DNA of 64,000 nucleotides from contig NW_026732295.1 in NCBI RefSeq assembly GCF_028476545.1, positions 1 through 64,000 of the forward strand, given 5' to 3'. Of this stretch, positions 31,701 to 38,710 are shown in pieces (within the stretch, counting starts at the first letter, position 1; each line of letters opens with the position of its first letter). Position numbers and translations under genes: made by a program. This stretch comes from Physella acuta. Its lineage: Eukaryota; Mollusca; Gastropoda; Physidae. The notes beneath the pieces are model-generated. The model did not search any database. It worked only from the letters and a program-made list of their open reading frames with translations, and had not been told where the DNA came from.

Positions 31701-32272
31701 CCAAGATGTACGTCAACTCAGTGCTGTGTAAACACTACGAGGAGATCTTAAAGAACCCGTACATGGGCTTGCCAGAACTGACCAATTCTAATGGACAGGT
31801 TTGTGTAGTTCCTCAAACTATTCTCTGTGAACTAGGCCACTCATTGTGTGATTTGTTGCCATATGCCATTTAATCTGGGATACGGTATGCCATTTATTCT
31901 GTGATTAGTCACCATAAACTGTTTAATATGGGATACAATAAGCCAATTAATCTGTGTTTTAATAAGCCGTTTATTCTGTGATTAGTTACCATAAACTGTT
32001 TAATATGGGATACAATAAGCCAATTAATCTTTTATAATAAGCCGTTTATTCTGTGATTAGATACCATATACTGTTTTATATGGGATACAATAAGCCAATT
32101 ATTCTGTGTTTCAATAAGCCAATTAATCTGTTACAATAAGCCATTTATTCTGTGTTTTAATAAGCCATTTTTTCTGTGTTTCCAGTTCTGCCCGGGCAGC
32201 TGCCGGACCCAGGCCTGGAGCTCTGCTACAATCCTGGAGACCATGTACGACCTTGCCAAGCTTGATGACTAG
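8190..32272 (+). CDS. AGL: Glycogen debranching enzyme, complete 29-exon gene
   Basis: Cytosolic bifunctional enzyme (4-alpha-glucanotransferase plus amylo-1,6-glucosidase) of glycogen breakdown. Exons: 8190-8271, 9784-10006, 10220-10379, 10586-10771, 11633-11851, 11955-12063, 12568-12691, 16624-16836, 17245-17381, 17561-17748, 18931-19054, 19986-20251, 20422-20574, 21172-21322, 21988-22213, 22967-23238, 23814-23947, 24592-24725, 24971-25149, 25641-25743, 26433-26658, 27523-27634, 27824-27959, 28124-28236, 28547-28755, 29563-29660, 30630-30717, 31610-31798, 32186-32272. All introns are GT-AG and every phase agrees. The total is 4641 nt, 1546 residues; human AGL is 1532. It aligns end to end with the remembered human protein without a missing block. 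The ATG is the first in the first homologous exon; an acceptor-like CAG lies 9 nt before it, so a 5' UTR exon probably lies upstream. Several introns carry arrays copied from the exon edges, so some splice choices need RNA support. Confidence 0.95.
10464..10585 (+). repeat. Acceptor-exon decoy copies before AGL exon 4
   Basis: Three copies of a 40-41 bp unit, starting at 10464, 10504 and 10545, precede the real exon start at 10586. Each copy contains the first ~22-25 nt of exon 4 (GTAGCCTATGAGAGTGGCTA) followed by a pyrimidine-rich stretch and an AG, so each is a plausible decoy acceptor. Confidence 0.92.
10850..11010. repeat. 16-bp minisatellite in AGL intron 4
   Basis: Repeats of CATTCGGGCAAGTGTC and CATTCGGGCATTTGTCG variants. 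Open frames across it on both strands are artefacts of the repeat. Confidence 0.85.
11020..11632. repeat. 20-bp minisatellite reaching the exon 5 acceptor
   Basis: About 30 copies of TGTATTGTCAGGTGTATGAC with 12-20 bp variants. The array runs right up to the real acceptor (ATATTTGCAG then GTGATGAG), and the unit itself (TATTGTCAG then GTGTATGA) resembles that junction, so it may derive from it. Confidence 0.85.
11633..20251 (+). CDS. AGL: AGL exons 5-12: 4-alpha-glucanotransferase (GH13-like) core
   Basis: Residues 218-677. Conserved GH13 region I is DLVYNH (223-228). The nucleophile motif [11 protein letters not shown] has Asp536, the acid/base motif [10 protein letters not shown] has Glu565, and the third carboxylate motif THDNECP has Asp637. 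These match the transferase catalytic triad known for eukaryotic debranching enzymes; residue roles are assigned by family knowledge. Exon 7 carries [12 protein letters not shown] and exon 9 [17 protein letters not shown], both strongly conserved. Intron 7 is the longest (3.9 kb) and holds a Helitron-like block. Confidence 0.94.
13535..13785. repeat. 41-bp tandem repeat in AGL intron 7
   Basis: Six copies of a 41-bp unit containing TGACTGATGAGGTTGATGGA and AGCCTTGTATCCA. Confidence 0.88.
14690..15165. repeat. A/C-rich low-complexity tract
   Basis: CAAACGAAAACAAACCAAAT-type sequence, nearly free of G and T on the + strand. The open frames on both strands here (Asn/Lys/Thr-rich or Phe/Leu/Val-rich) are compositional artefacts. 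Confidence 0.9.
15170..15640. repeat. Three ~150-170 bp GC-rich tandem units
   Basis: Successive units share GCCCGGG.CCAAA, GCACCCTGTC, GCGCC.GAGGACGC and CTATAGT with TAGTCTTTT blocks, at roughly 70-80% similarity by eye. The composition is unlike the surrounding AT-rich intron. Confidence 0.75.
16837..17155. repeat. 27-bp minisatellite starting at the exon 8 donor
   Basis: About 11 copies of GTGGGTGTCTTCATGTCTTG plus TTGGGGG, beginning at the first base of the intron (GTGGGTGTC is the donor). Every unit therefore carries a donor-like GTGGGT. Confidence 0.9.
17749..18045. repeat. 30-bp minisatellite starting at the exon 10 donor
   Basis: About 10 copies of a unit holding GTCATCCCATTTTACTGGGA and CCATTTGTTT. 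It begins within 4 nt of the donor GTTAGT. Confidence 0.92.
18310..18930. repeat. 30-bp minisatellite reaching the exon 11 acceptor
   Basis: About 20 copies of TTTTGACTGATGTGTCCCTA plus TGACATAAAC. The last copy supplies the acceptor itself: the unit TGATGTGTCCCTATG has become TGATGTGTCCCCAG at the real intron end. Confidence 0.93.
19434..19985 (+). repeat. Acceptor-exon decoy array before AGL exon 12
   Basis: Nine copies of the exon 12 acceptor plus first ~28 nt (TTTACCAG then AGGCGCTGGTGGCCCATGAC) have exon-start equivalents at 19510, 19566, 19617, 19673, 19724, 19776, 19828, 19880 and 19931. The real start is 19986. A degenerate copy lies at about 19434 next to a G-run. Spacing is 51-56 bp. 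Only the last copy continues into the conserved [13 protein letters not shown]. Confidence 0.95.
20300..20421 (+). repeat. Old diverged acceptor duplication before exon 13
   Basis: TTGTTGCAGAAAAAATGTG at about 20315-20335 resembles the real junction TTGTTGCAG then ATAAATGTGGTGAAAG at 20413-20437, with a poorer copy between. It is more degraded than the other arrays. Confidence 0.5.
20422..25149 (+). CDS. AGL: AGL exons 13-19: linker and middle domains
   Basis: Residues 678-1093. Exon 14 has [16 protein letters not shown], exon 15 [11 protein letters not shown] and [11 protein letters not shown], exon 17 [19 protein letters not shown], exon 18 [16 protein letters not shown], exon 19 [14 protein letters not shown]. 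Each has a clear human counterpart. These segments lie between the transferase and glucosidase domains and belong to the glycogen-binding central part. Exons 14, 16 and 19 end in donors that are tandemly copied into the following intron. Confidence 0.92.
20680..21145. repeat. 18-bp minisatellite in AGL intron 13
   Basis: About 25 copies of CCACTGAGGTGAGATGAG. Each unit contains GAGGTGAGA, a near-consensus vertebrate-type 5' splice site, giving a ladder of about 25 donor-like motifs. The 179-210 codon open frames on the - strand are artefacts of the 18-bp period. Confidence 0.95.
21297..21655 (+). repeat. Exon-donor decoy array after AGL exon 14
   Basis: Eight units of 42 bp repeat the last ~26 nt of exon 14 (ATAAGACCCATAACAATACA) plus donor GGTAGGTCC. 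The real donor is at 21323; decoy GTs lie at 21364, 21406, 21448, 21490, 21532, 21574 and 21616. The first step is 41 bp, so any decoy would shift the AGL frame. Confidence 0.94.
22245..22455. repeat. ~21-bp degenerate repeat in AGL intron 15
   Basis: Units of TCAGTGTTCTGTGTCACCA with variants, about nine copies. It starts about 30 bp after the donor. Confidence 0.8.
23200..23420 (+). repeat. Exon-donor decoy copies after AGL exon 16
   Basis: The last ~40 nt of exon 16 (GAGCAATGGTTTATTGTGGA then CTTAGAG) plus GTGAGT recur three times. Decoy GTs are at 23280, 23345 and 23410; the real GT is at 23239. Confidence 0.93.
23463..23640 (+). mobile_element. tRNA-derived SINE, copy 2 (in AGL intron 16)
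   Basis: A box TGGCTGAGTGGTAGAGC and B-box-like GGTTGGATCTCAG, then the family core CTCTAATGGGTATCTGAG and GCTGATCACACCATCCC. Same family as 3718-3922 and 34919-35095. Confidence 0.72.
23970..24320. repeat. 52-bp tandem repeat in AGL intron 17
   Basis: About seven copies of a unit with CAGCTTTGATGGGTACCTGG and TTTTGGTAGTACCACATCAC. The GATGGGTACCTG and ACCACATCAC parts resemble the SINE core of this window, so the array may be amplified from a SINE fragment. Confidence 0.85.
24515..24591 (+). repeat. Partial acceptor duplication before AGL exon 18
   Basis: TACTTGTTAGCTGGCTACCT at 24522-24541 is a copy of the real junction TACTTGTGTAG then CTGGCTACTT, about 70 bp upstream. It includes GTGTGAAAACAT, matching GTTTGAAAACAT of the exon. 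Confidence 0.8.
25124..25520 (+). repeat. Exon-donor decoy array after AGL exon 19
   Basis: About 15 copies of a 26-bp unit made of exon 19's last 20 nt (CTTGTCTTTCCATGTCTGCT) plus GGTAGG. The real donor is at 25150, and a donor-like GTAGG recurs every 26 bp. The three long - strand open frames are repeat artefacts. Confidence 0.95.
25641..32272 (+). CDS. AGL: AGL exons 20-29: amylo-1,6-glucosidase (GH133) domain
   Basis: Residues 1094-1546. Motifs: [20 protein letters not shown] (exon 20), [15 protein letters not shown] and [12 protein letters not shown] (exon 21), [11 protein letters not shown] (exon 22), [18 protein letters not shown] (exon 23), [20 protein letters not shown] (exons 27-28), GLPELTN (exon 28), [16 protein letters not shown] (exon 29). 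By position, Asp1268 of TWMDKMG and Glu1511 of LPELTN are the likely glucosidase carboxylates (inference from the known fungal enzyme). The stop is TAG at 32270-32272. Confidence 0.94.
25744..26190 (+). repeat. Exon-donor decoy array after AGL exon 20
   Basis: Four further copies of the last ~65-70 nt of exon 20 (CATTCATCTCCCTGCGTGG through GAGGAGGCCAG) plus GTGAGTAGG. Decoy GTs are at 25842, 25944, 26043 and 26139; the real GT is at 25744. Between copies lies GGTCACATGTGGG with G-runs of varying length. Each decoy exon fragment lacks the acceptor and upstream half of the exon. Confidence 0.95.
26660..27480. repeat. Telomere-like minisatellite from the exon 21 donor
   Basis: About 40 units of TAGGTTGTATGGGGTTAG with extra GGGTTAG inserts (17-24 bp). 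It starts just after the donor GTAAGT. It contains TTAGGG motifs but is not a pure telomeric repeat. The open frames over it are artefacts. Confidence 0.93.
27680..27805. repeat. 20-bp tandem repeat in AGL intron 22
   Basis: About six copies of GTTACATGTGTTGTTAAATT. Confidence 0.88.
28370..28391. repeat. (TA)n microsatellite in AGL intron 24
   Basis: ATATATATATATATATATAT run. Confidence 0.9.
28730..29450 (+). repeat. Exon-donor decoy array after AGL exon 25
   Basis: Six further copies of the last ~24 nt of exon 25 (CCCTATAGCCATGGTCGCA) plus GTAAGTTGGAG. Decoy GTs are at 28859, 28957, 29060, 29158, 29261 and 29364; the real GT is at 28756. The unit alternates between 98 and 103 bp because of a TTACCT indel. 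Confidence 0.95.
29790..30170. repeat. ~74-bp tandem repeat in AGL intron 26
   Basis: Five copies of a unit with GACAAACATCCCAATTACAC, TTGACCACTCTGTATAGATT and GACAATACTATATAGACTTG. Confidence 0.9.
30273..30629 (+). repeat. In-frame acceptor-exon decoy array before AGL exon 27
   Basis: Seven exact-period (51 bp) copies start at 30273, 30324, 30375, 30426, 30477, 30528 and 30579 before the real exon start at 30630. Each has TTTTACAG then TGACTACTGGTATAGGGGAG. The unit is 17 codons ([17 protein letters not shown], with Y to S variants) and is open in the AGL frame through all seven copies. Because each unit ends in AG and the preceding exon 26 also ends in AG, using any decoy acceptor would insert whole 17-residue units without a frame break. 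Confidence 0.96.
30880..31110 (+). mobile_element. Degraded dispersed repeat in AGL intron 27
   Basis: Segments CAATAACTTGAGT, AAATTTCATAT and ATCAACTTTTGTG in this order match, on the opposite strand, segments of 47990-48180. These are therefore two diverged copies of one interspersed family. Confidence 0.5.
31181..31609 (+). repeat. Acceptor-exon decoy array before AGL exon 28
   Basis: Three 143-bp units start at 31181, 31324 and 31467 before the real exon at 31610. Each has CTACAACAG (or CTATAACAG) then GAATGGTTGTGGC, about 45 nt of exon 28-like sequence, then nested 23-24 bp repeats of TTTTGTGAGAGCCAAATT that are also exon-derived. The decoy exons run into an in-frame TAG, unlike the real exon. 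Confidence 0.94.
31860..32180. repeat. Degenerate tandem repeat in AGL intron 28
   Basis: Repeated GCCATTTATTCTGTG and GGGATACAATAAGCCAATTA blocks reaching the exon 29 acceptor region. Confidence 0.8.
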
Positions 32273-32990
32273 AAACGTGGCTCTCATTGATAGACCCTGC
32301 CGCCCTCTGGCTACTAGAATTGGTGGTCTTTAGCTTTAATTTGTTGACGGAGTTGAACTGATATCTAAGTATTGCCACAGCAAGGGGTCCCACACTGCAG
32401 GGGTCCCACACTGCAGGGGTCCCTGCAAGTTACCCCACTGTGGAGGTGACATGACAGGTTTTTGTTTTGACATATGGTATTTGACATGAAGATGACATTT
32501 AGATTTATTTAAACTGTTGGCATTTTATTTTTTTTGAATATTCCCATGATTACTGTGATGATGTCTGTACATTGCGTGTACATAATTTGTGTGTGCTGTT
32601 TTAGGATACTATAATGCTGTTTGAAACTTGAAGAACTATTTGTACTATATTTTGTATGACTATATTTTTACTCAAACCCCTGCCCCTTCACATAATTTAA
32701 AACAGACAGCTCTATACTAGTGTCTGAGTAACAAGATTTTTAACTTAGCTCCTGATGTACCACCTTGGCTGTGTTGTCATTCAAGTTCCCATAACCACTG
32801 AATGGTTGTCTTACAATAACCAGAGTAACTTCCCCTTGTGTCAGTACACACTATGCTTGTACTGGCCCCTATTTAGTCACTGTTTACATGTATACACTCT
32901 ATGATGATTCACTATGTCATGTTGGTTGTTTTTTTTCTCTATTCTTTATAGTCACTAAATAGTCAATAAATTTTCTTCAGTATTATCCTG
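32273..32990 (+). other. AGL: AGL 3' UTR (predicted)
   Basis: From the stop to just after the first good poly(A) signal, AATAAA at 32965-32970. A short repeat of GGGGTCCCACACTGCA lies at 32385-32420. Further AATAAA motifs at 33041 and about 33098 could give longer ends. Confidence 0.6.
32965..32970 (+). terminator. AGL poly(A) signal
   Basis: AATAAA about 690 bp after the AGL stop. Confidence 0.55.
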
Positions 32991-32999
32991 GAAAAAATT

Positions 33000-34760
33000 T
33001 CAGTTTTTTAAATGTTTCATTTGTATGTGATCTAGTATCTAATAAAATACATTTAGATTAGTGTTGACAAGACCTCTAGTAGGTTACATATATGTAAATA
33101 AAATTATATTAAATCTGCAATTGGTAGTAAAGATCTAATTAGCTTTTACATAGTTTAAATTTCAAATTTTTGGCTAAATCTTGAATAAGAACACAAAATT
33201 GGAAACAAGAACAAAACAAAGTTTATTTATTATAATTAGAGTCACCTGGGGGTAACTAGTCTAAACAGACAGCATTATTTTATTGAGGTAGTAAAAATTG
33301 TTCTAATAATAGTAATATCAAACAAAAAGGTAGACCACAGATATTGTCTGTTATATTTACACATTTTAACATCTTTGTATACATATCAAGAAGCTGGTGT
33401 ATTGCAATGGTGACACCATATCACCAATATAAGGTGACTGGTGGTCACCATTTACTAGAGGCAGTACCGTCAGAAGGCGGGGGTGCTATCCACACCATGT
33501 GACATGATTTTGGGGTGACAACAAATTGATAAAAAGTACAATTTAATGTCTAAACAATTTTTATCAAATGAAATAATAAAATAGTAGAGGCGAGAGGTGA
33601 CACTAAACTAAAAACTAAACAATGGTGTTTGGGGGGGGGGGTGACTCCAGACTTTGTGACACCACTGATGACAAGGTGTTCCCACTAAAAAGGTTTGTGT
33701 ACATTTTGTAACAGTAAATAGGACATTTTCTATCCACTCTACAAAACGCTATAACATTTCAAAAGATAACTGCTCTAGTATAATATAACATTTCAAAAGA
33801 TAACAGCTCTAATATAGTATAACTTTGAAAAAATAACTGCTCTAATAATGTATAACATTTCAAAAGACCCTATAATATAACATTTCTTGGACATCCTCCC
33901 CCCACCCTTCGTGAAGAGCCCAGCACTGAGAAAAATGTAGTGATATTAATAACATAGGCAGCACGTCATATTACTAATTTGTTATTAGGCAACAACAAGC
34001 TGCATCACAACTACTAGGAAATCAAATCTTACACTGTATTACAAGGGAAAACATTTTTAAGCCAGGGTGTCAAATTAGTCACAATACCAAAAATAGCAGC
34101 TTAGAAAACACAATAATTTAACAAATTAAAGGCTTTTCTATTTTTGATGTTGCTCTGTTGTCAATACCACCCTAACCCCTCCCCCGCGTTACATAATATA
34201 TATAAAAAAATAAAATCCCTTCGTGTTATATGATACGTGCACGATTCCTAAGCAATATATCATATTTTGCTGCATTATGAAATCTTGACATGTTTAAAAT
34301 TCAATGGACATAACCTAATTAAAACTTGATTAACACGTCAACTCGGCTGCGCGAAGATCTCAATACAAACCGCATTGAACTGCACGGAGACCAGAGAAAA
34401 AAACAAACCCAGCGGCAATAACAATAGGACCAAGTCCCGGAGACATTCTCTCCCCTTATTTCTACTCCATTCAACAGGACTGAACGATTGGAGGTCGTGA
34501 CCTCATTCTGTAGGTTCGTCACGTTACACTGAGGAATTTCAAGGGCTTTGGTAAGGGGGGGGGAGGGAGAGGAGGTTTGAGGCATTAACAGGTGGACATT
34601 CTATACTAGCCCATTTCTCTCCCGCTGACACAGGAGGGGGGGGGGGGGTTTGGATTGAAACACGGCTTACACAGGTTGAGGCGAGGGAAACTTCATTGTT
34701 TGGCTCGAGGATTTATTGAGTCGGTCCGTGTTTGTTCTGACATTAGACAACGCTAGCCTT
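33000..34760. other. Intergenic between AGL and XKR
   Basis: No gene is seen. It contains a degenerate ~32-bp repeat (ATAACATTTCAAAAGATAAC, about 33750-33880) and G-runs near 33630, 34555 and 34640. Short open frames here have no recognisable protein features. Confidence 0.55.
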
Positions 34761-34769
34761 CACAACACT

Positions 34770-34922
34770 CCACACGTTAGACCCCACCACACTACACACG
34801 CTAGCTCTCACAAAACTAGACACGCTAGACCTCACAAAACTAGACACGCTAGCCCTCACAAAACTACACGCTAGACCTCACAAAACTAGACACGCTAGCC
34901 CTCACAAAACTACACGCTAGAC
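34770..34922. repeat. ~24-bp tandem repeat
   Basis: About six copies of CACGCTAGACCTCACAAAAC with AGCCCTCAC variants, running directly into the SINE at 34919. Confidence 0.88.
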
Positions 34923-35095
34923 CTCTCGGGGCGTTCCTCTGCTAACCTGAAAGTCTCGAGTTCGGATCCTGGGCTTAAGTCTGTAGAACATCCCTGAGTC
35001 CACCCAGTCCTAATGGGTACCTGTCTCACGTTAGGGAAAGTAAAGCCTCGTGTGCATAGTGCTGACCACACCATCCCTTTAAATACGGAGATGTC
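34919..35095 (+). mobile_element. tRNA-derived SINE, copy 3 (head truncated)
   Basis: B-box part GTCTCGAGTTCGGATCC, then core TCCTAATGGGTACCTGTCTC, GGGAAAGTAAAG and GTGCTGACCACACCATCCC. The A-box end is replaced by the neighbouring repeat. Confidence 0.7.
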
Positions 35096-35183
35096 TGCAG
35101 TAGGTGACCTGTGTAAGATCATCTGCCCTGTATCTCGTACTATCAGTTGACGATTAGGTAGATGATTGCTGGGTTAGGACATA

Positions 35184-35189
35184 TTTATT
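35184..35189 (-). terminator. Likely XKR poly(A) signal
   Basis: TTTATT on the + strand, so AATAAA on the - strand, about 545 bp after the XKR stop. The stretch 35190-35731 would be the 3' UTR. Confidence 0.45.
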
Positions 35190-35731
35190 TATCAGAAAAA
35201 GATTTCAACCTCAAAGAAACAAAAACCCATGTAACACACAGCATAGAATATAATATGGATAAATGCAAAACAGGTGGCCGCTAAATGGTCAACAATTAAT
35301 TAGTATACACAACTAACATCTAAATGGCTAACAAGGGGAATTAATTACTGTACAAAGTTAACATCGTCAATTAAATGTGGTGTGATTCATGTTGGAGAGT
35401 TCACAAATGAAAAGGTCACGTGCCTTTGTTTACATTCTTCTAGCTTGGACCACAAATAATTGGACGTTATTAACGTAAACACTGCCCAGCTTGGTAGCTT
35501 CTGTGTGTTGCCCTGTGCTTCCTGTTGACATGTTTGCCATTCATTAACACGGATAAACAACACACAAATTCTTCACACATCGATTGATGTCATTTTAAGG
35601 AATGTTCTAGAAAAAAAAATGGTCTTCTAAAACAAAGATGGAACCCTGAGCAGTTCTGCTAAACACAGAATCAACAAAACAAGCAGACTACAAGCAGTCA
35701 AGTATTCTGCGCAGTTCAACACTGTCCGCCA

Positions 35732-38710
35732 TTAAATAACAATCTCCAAGCTAAGGTCACTTTCCGACTCAGACGGGGTGAAGCAGTCGATACTAGAATT
35801 AAGAATTTCCGGCGGAAGTGCGCTGTCTTCTGATTCACTACACACATACTTGGTGTCACGTGTATGTGCATAGACATACATGTCAGATTTGATATGGCTG
35901 TTGTCTAAAATAAATATCTGGCCGCCCTGCTGTTGGGTATGTTTGGAATGTTTTATCTGGCCAGTCTGCCAAATGTTCTCGTAAACAACGTCCGTCAACT
36001 TCCCTGGGATATCTGGTGTCGTCTGCTGACCCAGGGCATCAGTGTTCGTGTCCTGACGACTGACAACATGTGCTTTACTCTGCAGCAATTCCAGAGTTGG
36101 CAGTTTGGCCGTGAGTACTTCAGAGCAGTGTGAGATGTGTTGGCTAGCAGTCTGGAGACCAGCTTTGTCAACTGCCTTATCCGGGGTTTGGTTGAGGGTT
36201 TCTTCACTTTGCGTTTTTCTTGCGGGCTTTGCTAAACCATGTATAGGGTTCGTTGAACCTTGTATAGGGTTTGTTGAACCTTGTATAAGGCTCGTTGTGC
36301 CGTGAACAGGGTTCATTGTGCCGTGAACAGGGTTCATTGAGCCGTGTACAGGGTTCGATGAAACGTGTACAGGAGACATTGAACCTTTCATTTTCCTGTT
36401 GATTTTAGTTGCCCCGCCGGGCTTGTCTTTAAGCTGTTGGTTTTGTTGGGCTGGAGTGTCACCATGTTCACGCTGTACATTAATAGGAGGTAGATGAGTG
36501 GTAATACTGTCAGTCATACCAGCAGCCATACTGCCAGCCATACCAGCAGCCATACTGCCAGCCATACTGTCGTTTTTCTTCTGTAGCTTTGAGGTAGTTG
36601 TCTTGTGATGTGGAGGGTCGTGCCGTTTCGCGGAACGGCTTTTTTTAGTTTTTGGACCATGGCTGGGGTCTGAAGCGGGCGAAGACATGTTGTGTCTGCT
36701 TCCGGGTACATCAAGCGAGACTCCGGAATCTTCGTTTCCGATACCCGATAAATCCTCGAGGTTGGAGCGGTGTATTTGTTGACAGGGTGGATGATGGTGC
36801 AGTTTTTTATGACGTATTTCTCTGAGGTGGGATGGTAATTCCTGATCGTCTTCGACAGATTCAGGCACCGTTGTGATAGACCTGATGATGGAGGACACTT
36901 CAGAACCGTCACAACACTGACAGCACTCGCCCGCGGTCTCGCCATCTCCAGCCCACTTGCCGGTCCTTGCCGTCAGGATCTGGGGCAGCTCTGCTGACCG
37001 GTCGGTGCTGTAACCGTCAGAGTACCAGCGGTGTTCGGCGCTCCTTTGAGACAAGATTTTCCTGTGCGGCAGATCCTTGAAGGATGTTTTATGTGCTGGT
37101 TTAGGGTTTTCTCCTGAGTGGTAGCCTCGACAACTGGTACCTACAGACGAGCGCTCGTCGTCTGCAGCGTTGAAGGTCTCAAGACTGCAGGTCAGGAGCT
37201 GGTTAGCGAAGTTGGAGTCACCGCTGGGTAGCCACACCGGTCTCTTGGAAGAATGGTCATCTTCAGACCGGTCAAGCTCAGTTCTGATTGAGCTTAGTTC
37301 TGACTCGGAAGTGTTCGGCTGACCTGTTGTTTTCCCTTTGCCTCGTTTTCGCGACTTGTCGTGTGATGTAGCGTCAGTGTTGCTGATGGAGGAAGAGCTC
37401 ACGTCGTTCTTGTCGAGATGGTTGCTGAGCCTTTCGTCGCTGCAGGACGCCAGCTTCTGCTGTAGCCGAGCCTGCAGGGAACTAGCTGTGGCTGTGGAGT
37501 TTCGCTCCGAGTCCAACAGCGAGCCGCCGAAGGAATGTTTACAAAACGGGCCGCAGTAGTCCGTATGGTGGCACTGCTGGACCAGACCATCGTTTGCTGC
37601 GGAGCTGACCAGAGACGGGGGATGATGTGTGGAGTTCCCCATCTTACAGGCCAGGCAGTTTTCGTTCCTGCATCTGTTTTCTGGCGAGTCTTTGTCAGAG
37701 GTCAAGTGGAAAAACTTGTAGTAAACGATCATCGATACAACGGACATGACAAAGACAAAGGCAGCGACATAGAGGAAGGGGCAGTTGTTGGAGAACTCTC
37801 GAGAGTTGGACTGTATGAGCCAGACGGCTAGCAGTGTCGCATTCTCCAGGAACATGATGACGTAGTAGAACGTGTATCTAAACACCGTGTTCTCTGGACA
37901 CGTGTTGATGAACGCGAAGATGTACGTGTAAGATGTAATGAGGGAGTAGAGGAATTTCTGCGCAGGTCTCTGCGATCTCAAGGTCGACGACCCCATAACA
38001 GGAATGCACACGCAGACAAGCATGGCCGCCCAGTGCAGGCCGAGTACAAGGAAAACCCAGTGAGTGTAAATAGATGCGAACAGTCCGAGTGATATCATAC
38101 GGGTCAAGATTTCTCCGCCTCGCCACAGAAGCTTCAGCAGCGTACCTGGCCAAGCGACTAGCGCAAGGTCAAGGCCGTGGTCTGGAACACATTTCCTGAA
38201 GGTGGACAGCGCCCAGGTGATGGAGATGAGCAGCGTGACCTCTGACACGTACGCTGCCCACAGCCACCAGACATCGAAGGCATCACGGAGCAGCAGGTAG
38301 ATCTGTGCCAGGAAGACCGTGCAGCCGGTCGTCACGGCGTAGGACGCTCGCAGAATCAGCAGCTCCACCACTTCCGCTCTCTTGGACGGTATCGGCGCCT
38401 CCTGCAGCACGGCAAAGTGCCGGCTGATGAACCCGAGCTGCAGCACGTGCAGGACTGCAGTCATCGTGACCTCGTATGACGTGGACGTCTCGCCTTTCCT
38501 CCTGAGCAGCATGACGGCCGAGACCAGCTGGACGGCCACCAGGGGGATGATGACCAGCCCAGCTGTGACGCTGAACCAGGGCGCCTTGAGGTCCCCCTGC
38601 TGGAACAACGTGTGGCAGAACAGCCCACACGCCGCCAGCTCCATCAGATGGCTGATCAGCGACACCACTACAAACACCACAAAACGCGGCGACAACTGCG
38701 ATGACGTCAT
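35732..38710 (-). CDS. XK-related protein with long C-terminal tail
   Basis: Single-exon open frame of 992 residues. Hydrophobic segments lie at about 9-30, 43-70, 84-99, 114-141, 148-170, 203-238, 253-270, 278-300 and 311-335, with a final YYKFFHL. The block ENTVFRYTFYYVIMFLENAT (273-292) is the strongly conserved signature of the XK/XKR family (XKR4/6/7-like by feel), plasma-membrane proteins some of which act as caspase-activated phospholipid scramblases. Residues 340-992 form a polar tail rich in Ser, His, Lys and Gly. That tail is much longer than usual; vertebrate XKR4, 6 and 7 are about 580-650 residues in all. I cannot say whether it scrambles lipid. The ATG is the first in frame. Convergent with AGL. 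Confidence 0.88.
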   Translation of the reverse strand: MTSSQLSPRFVVFVVVSLISHLMELAACGLFCHTLFQQGDLKAPWFSVTAGLVIIPLVAVQLVSAVMLLRRKGETSTSYEVTMTAVLHVLQLGFISRHFAVLQEAPIPSKRAEVVELLILRASYAVTTGCTVFLAQIYLLLRDAFDVWWLWAAYVSEVTLLISITWALSTFRKCVPDHGLDLALVAWPGTLLKLLWRGGEILTRMISLGLFASIYTHWVFLVLGLHWAAMLVCVCIPVMGSSTLRSQRPAQKFLYSLITSYTYIFAFINTCPENTVFRYTFYYVIMFLENATLLAVWLIQSNSREFSNNCPFLYVAAFVFVMSVVSMIVYYKFFHLTSDKDSPENRCRNENCLACKMGNSTHHPPSLVSSAANDGLVQQCHHTDYCGPFCKHSFGGSLLDSERNSTATASSLQARLQQKLASCSDERLSNHLDKNDVSSSSISNTDATSHDKSRKRGKGKTTGQPNTSESELSSIRTELDRSEDDHSSKRPVWLPSGDSNFANQLLTCSLETFNAADDERSSVGTSCRGYHSGENPKPAHKTSFKDLPHRKILSQRSAEHRWYSDGYSTDRSAELPQILTARTGKWAGDGETAGECCQCCDGSEVSSIIRSITTVPESVEDDQELPSHLREIRHKKLHHHPPCQQIHRSNLEDLSGIGNEDSGVSLDVPGSRHNMSSPASDPSHGPKTKKSRSAKRHDPPHHKTTTSKLQKKNDSMAGSMAAGMAGSMAAGMTDSITTHLPPINVQREHGDTPAQQNQQLKDKPGGATKINRKMKGSMSPVHVSSNPVHGSMNPVHGTMNPVHGTTSLIQGSTNPIQGSTNPIHGLAKPARKTQSEETLNQTPDKAVDKAGLQTASQHISHCSEVLTAKLPTLELLQSKAHVVSRQDTNTDALGQQTTPDIPGKLTDVVYENIWQTGQIKHSKHTQQQGGQIFILDNSHIKSDMYVYAHTRDTKYVCSESEDSALPPEILNSSIDCFTPSESESDLSLEIVI
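36224..36380 (-). repeat. Coding repeat in the XKR tail (NPVHG units)
   Basis: About seven 7-residue units, such as SMNPVHG, TMNPVHG and STNPIQG (around residues 777-829), encoded by a diverged 21-24 bp repeat. A second small repeat, MAGSMAAG, lies at about 36508-36575 (residues 711-734). Confidence 0.85.

Noticed and set aside
34319-34585. 88-codon - strand frame
   Set aside because: No recognisable domain; spans a homopolymer C/G run, in intergenic DNA.
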